Of a stretch of DNA of 64,000 nt, positions 63,201-64,000 are shown piece after piece. The DNA comes from Beverwykella pulmonaria. Taxonomy: Eukaryota; Ascomycota; Dothideomycetes; Pleosporales; Melanommataceae. Where the stretch lies: NCBI GenBank assembly GCA_001599595.1, contig BCHH01000003.1:3515151-3579150 (forward strand), given 5' to 3'. The position numbers and the translations under genes were made by a program. Numbering within the stretch: the stretch's first letter is position 1; the number at the start of each line of letters is the position of its first letter. The notes beneath the pieces were generated by a model, which worked only from the letters and a program-made list of their open reading frames with translations, searched no databases and was not told the origin of the DNA.

Positions 63201-63435
63201 GCGGATGATGTCTATGAATATGGGAATGATGGGAATGCCCGTCAACGGCATGCAAGGCATGGGATATCCATATCCCCAGATGGGTGGTATGGGCGGTGTA
63301 CGCTCGTCATCTATGATAAACATCCCGGGACAGATGCCCATGACTCCCATGCAGATGCAGCAGATGATGGACGCGCCGATGGACCCAAGGCAAAGAGACA
63401 TGATTGATCGATGGAGACAGTCTGTTATGCATTGA
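60232..63435 (+). CDS. large Ser-rich protein with Met-rich C-terminus, unrecognised
   Basis: Intronless, 1067 residues from the ATG at 60232, the first in frame and in good context (GCCATGG). A short coiled coil (V-S-N-I-E-R-L-E-E-H-A-E-R-L, residues about 40-85) is followed by Ser/Arg-rich disorder, a Glu run near 61885-61920 and a more conserved core. That core has L-L-A-E-L-Q-M-R-K-Q-Q-Q-K, N-G-M-H-A-T-L-L-E-L-D-A-V-A-E-I-E and D-W-D-R-P-L-G-L-I-A-Q-R-E-L-E-D-N-E-P-L. Two E-T-L-A/G-Q-R segments follow (62430, 62610), and the last 90 residues are Met/Gly/Pro-rich (M-N-M-G-M-M-G-M-P). Such proteins exist in many filamentous ascomycetes without a name I know. Function not inferred. Confidence 0.85.
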   Translation: MASSTSPTSISHPMPRRTLEDPPADLRHPTPDLQTLQGAYVSNIERLEEHAERLSEQGSDLGEEIRKLQLEQKLSDSRRSSLLSGPNADELTRHFSNRSRNTSTGSYTNSIVDVNGQARWGGYSPTGYVSSHASGSFTQRQRSASRASRLGQVVHMDGNDPVSRVPVENPRSVPTTARRNSSPPAPSQRSVSSFTLKYDQIAQEIQEGLHLGIEHDHHLETMQQENYDEHHYQNRHDLPDRPPTAASTDTTHQARTLWQDFDGVHTVPDTVLEEEPSHSQASGSRNSSFQTMTPELPLPQQGAPPPDDGMVFYPAPVPKMLNLPKRLSQLPAANMQARRRTQLLESMQVENRKSAPWLSDASLDKQNRKSMDPRKSRQSLANLPPQLRASAYFDQLGPAQEFEVKGASAEDTLDSILEASAHAPVSAFTDHPFAGHVGDEVYGKEHTRKTSKVNETEKFEVRKSRSSLNLLDTRRNSNGELLNKLKKRNSSADLNMLTVRAAESRMSLGDELDDADQETRDHQPEGYIAPAGGSIDGEHVAHLHDDPEEREEEEGEEEEEEPGEQYVGPPTTLLAELQMRKQQQKTRNLTAATAFPNGMHATLLELDAVAEIEKNKRKGQKVNLAWEAQQLNDDSDDSDDDVPLGVLFPGRDGLVNKRAGAPQQQASDWDRPLGLIAQRELEDNEPLSRRRDRLIGADQGRTRDLSPDKRQDYLAVPTTTTPGPDSEEDEGETLAQRIRRLKDRQGLDNALGADVRKSTVSGEFAAEMMSQFGVHEEEEKPKAAPSPGPEEEEETLGQRRARLQAEAMAARPPMRGSMSMADILAAHPIDNTNQVHKISDQMLLASMPQNSLLHQNAKKQDRLKADRLEQTKRISSFGSLEQPLLGNMEKGAEEQPIAAKIQAYKNHMAGGYMSGPNTAPASAPSTMFNRQRMGGITPAMSSMNLPGQRDSYFPQPNMGMAGTPFGMNNGMAMTPNGYGMPASNMTMMPQRMMSMNMGMMGMPVNGMQGMGYPYPQMGGMGGVRSSSMINIPGQMPMTPMQMQQMMDAPMDPRQRDMIDRWRQSVMH

Positions 63436-64000
63436 GTGGAAGGTTTTGGTTATTTTTTTATTTGCTTGCATTGGGTAAGAGTATTGCATTGCAAGGCGTC
63501 TGATCTTGCGAATGGAACGATGGATATCGGTCTGCTTTGAGCTAGACTGGTGGGTAATGTGTTGATAGGCATAGAGATCATGGGGTTTTTTTGAATGCGC
63601 AACGCATGTACGCTTGATATTTATCCCAACTAGGTTGTTATTTAACCGTTTCTCGTGTGAATGGCAAATTCTCACGGTTGCAAGTTTACACAATCTTGGA
63701 TTCAACATCTGCTCCTGGCCAAGGCGTACCACGCCAGTCAGCAGGCACTTCGCCCCGCTGCTTGCTGATATGCATCGGGAATTACGCTGCGCCTCTCAAT
63801 CCATCCCATCCACACACCTACTAGCTTGTGGCCCCAAGTACGTACCAGTGTCGCGACATGCTGCAGTTCTGAGTGATCGTAAGGCTGTACGGCCCAAAAT
63901 AGACCGTTAGCCGATCCCCCAGACTCTAAGATATGACAAGCGCCACCAACGGCGCAGTTACTTAGAGCGCATTAGCTGCGCCGCCCCTTTCCTTTCAGGT
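63436..64000. other. 3' region to window end
   Basis: 565 bp after the last stop codon. No gene seen; the next one, if any, starts beyond the window. Confidence 0.4.

Noticed and set aside
1..64000. CRISPR arrays, bacterial operons, riboswitches, tRNA or rRNA genes
   Set aside because: The window is clearly fungal nuclear DNA with spliceosomal introns. The only short direct-repeat array is the minisatellite, which has no spacers. No tRNA cloverleaf or rRNA was recognised by eye; a tRNAscan run would be decisive.

Overview
The window looks like chromosomal DNA of a filamentous ascomycete (Pezizomycotina, perhaps Dothideomycetes; the class is an inference). Most introns are 47-67 nt, GT-AG, often with a CTAAC-like branch site. 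Genes are 200-1000 bp apart on both strands. The set includes fungal markers: Rsc9, a long Not4, a HET-domain NLR and a siderophore-type hydroxyornithine acyltransferase. Exon joins given below were made by eye; wherever a complete coding sequence was assembled, its length is a whole number of codons.

Layout. 1-5.5 kb: 3' part of chromatin remodeller subunit Rsc9, then a CCCH zinc-finger protein with a possible NYN/PIN-like domain. 5.8-12.9 kb: Rad4/XPC repair protein (minus) and a Cys-rich P1B heavy-metal ATPase (plus). 13.3-22.5 kb: an unrecognised acidic nuclear-type protein, then on minus the CCR4-NOT E3 ligase Not4 and a long Pro-rich coiled-coil reading frame that is either its C-terminal half or a separate gene. 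22.9-25.3 kb: complex I 30-kDa subunit and a DUF1349-type protein. 25.5-31.4 kb (minus): 2OG-Fe(II) oxygenase, GDP-mannose pyrophosphorylase-like GMPPA, and branched-chain ketoacid dehydrogenase E1-alpha. 31.6-36.4 kb: COQ5, mitochondrial MnSOD (minus), and a SidL/SidF-like acyltransferase. 36.9-41 kb: a disordered protein with degenerate repeats and the small three-exon mitoribosomal gene MRP10. 42.5-43.8 kb: a secreted, Cys-rich single-pass membrane protein.

43.8-57.3 kb is the accessory part. It holds an intact intronless HET/NB-ARC/TPR NLR whose nine 42-residue repeats form a 126-bp tandem array, a 4 x 23-bp minisatellite, TE-like relic sequence, a signal-peptide membrane protein (50.2-51.6 kb), and a complete Copia-type LTR insertion (53639-57288). 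That insertion has matching TG...CA LTRs, a perfect 5-bp target duplication, a deleted coding region and a 296-bp inverted repeat. Conserved sequence resumes with the spliceosome disassembly factor Spp382/TFIP11 (minus) and an unrecognised Met-rich-tailed protein (plus).

Functional themes: several neighbours serve mitochondria (complex I, BCKDH E1-alpha, COQ5, MnSOD, Mrp10), with BCKDH E1-alpha and COQ5 sharing a 175-bp divergent promoter. Apart from this there is no evident biosynthetic cluster. The best candidates for novelty are the NLR with its repeat array, the inverted repeat inside the Copia element, the Not4 join, and repeated short motifs in the Rad4 tail and the 36.9-40.2 kb protein.
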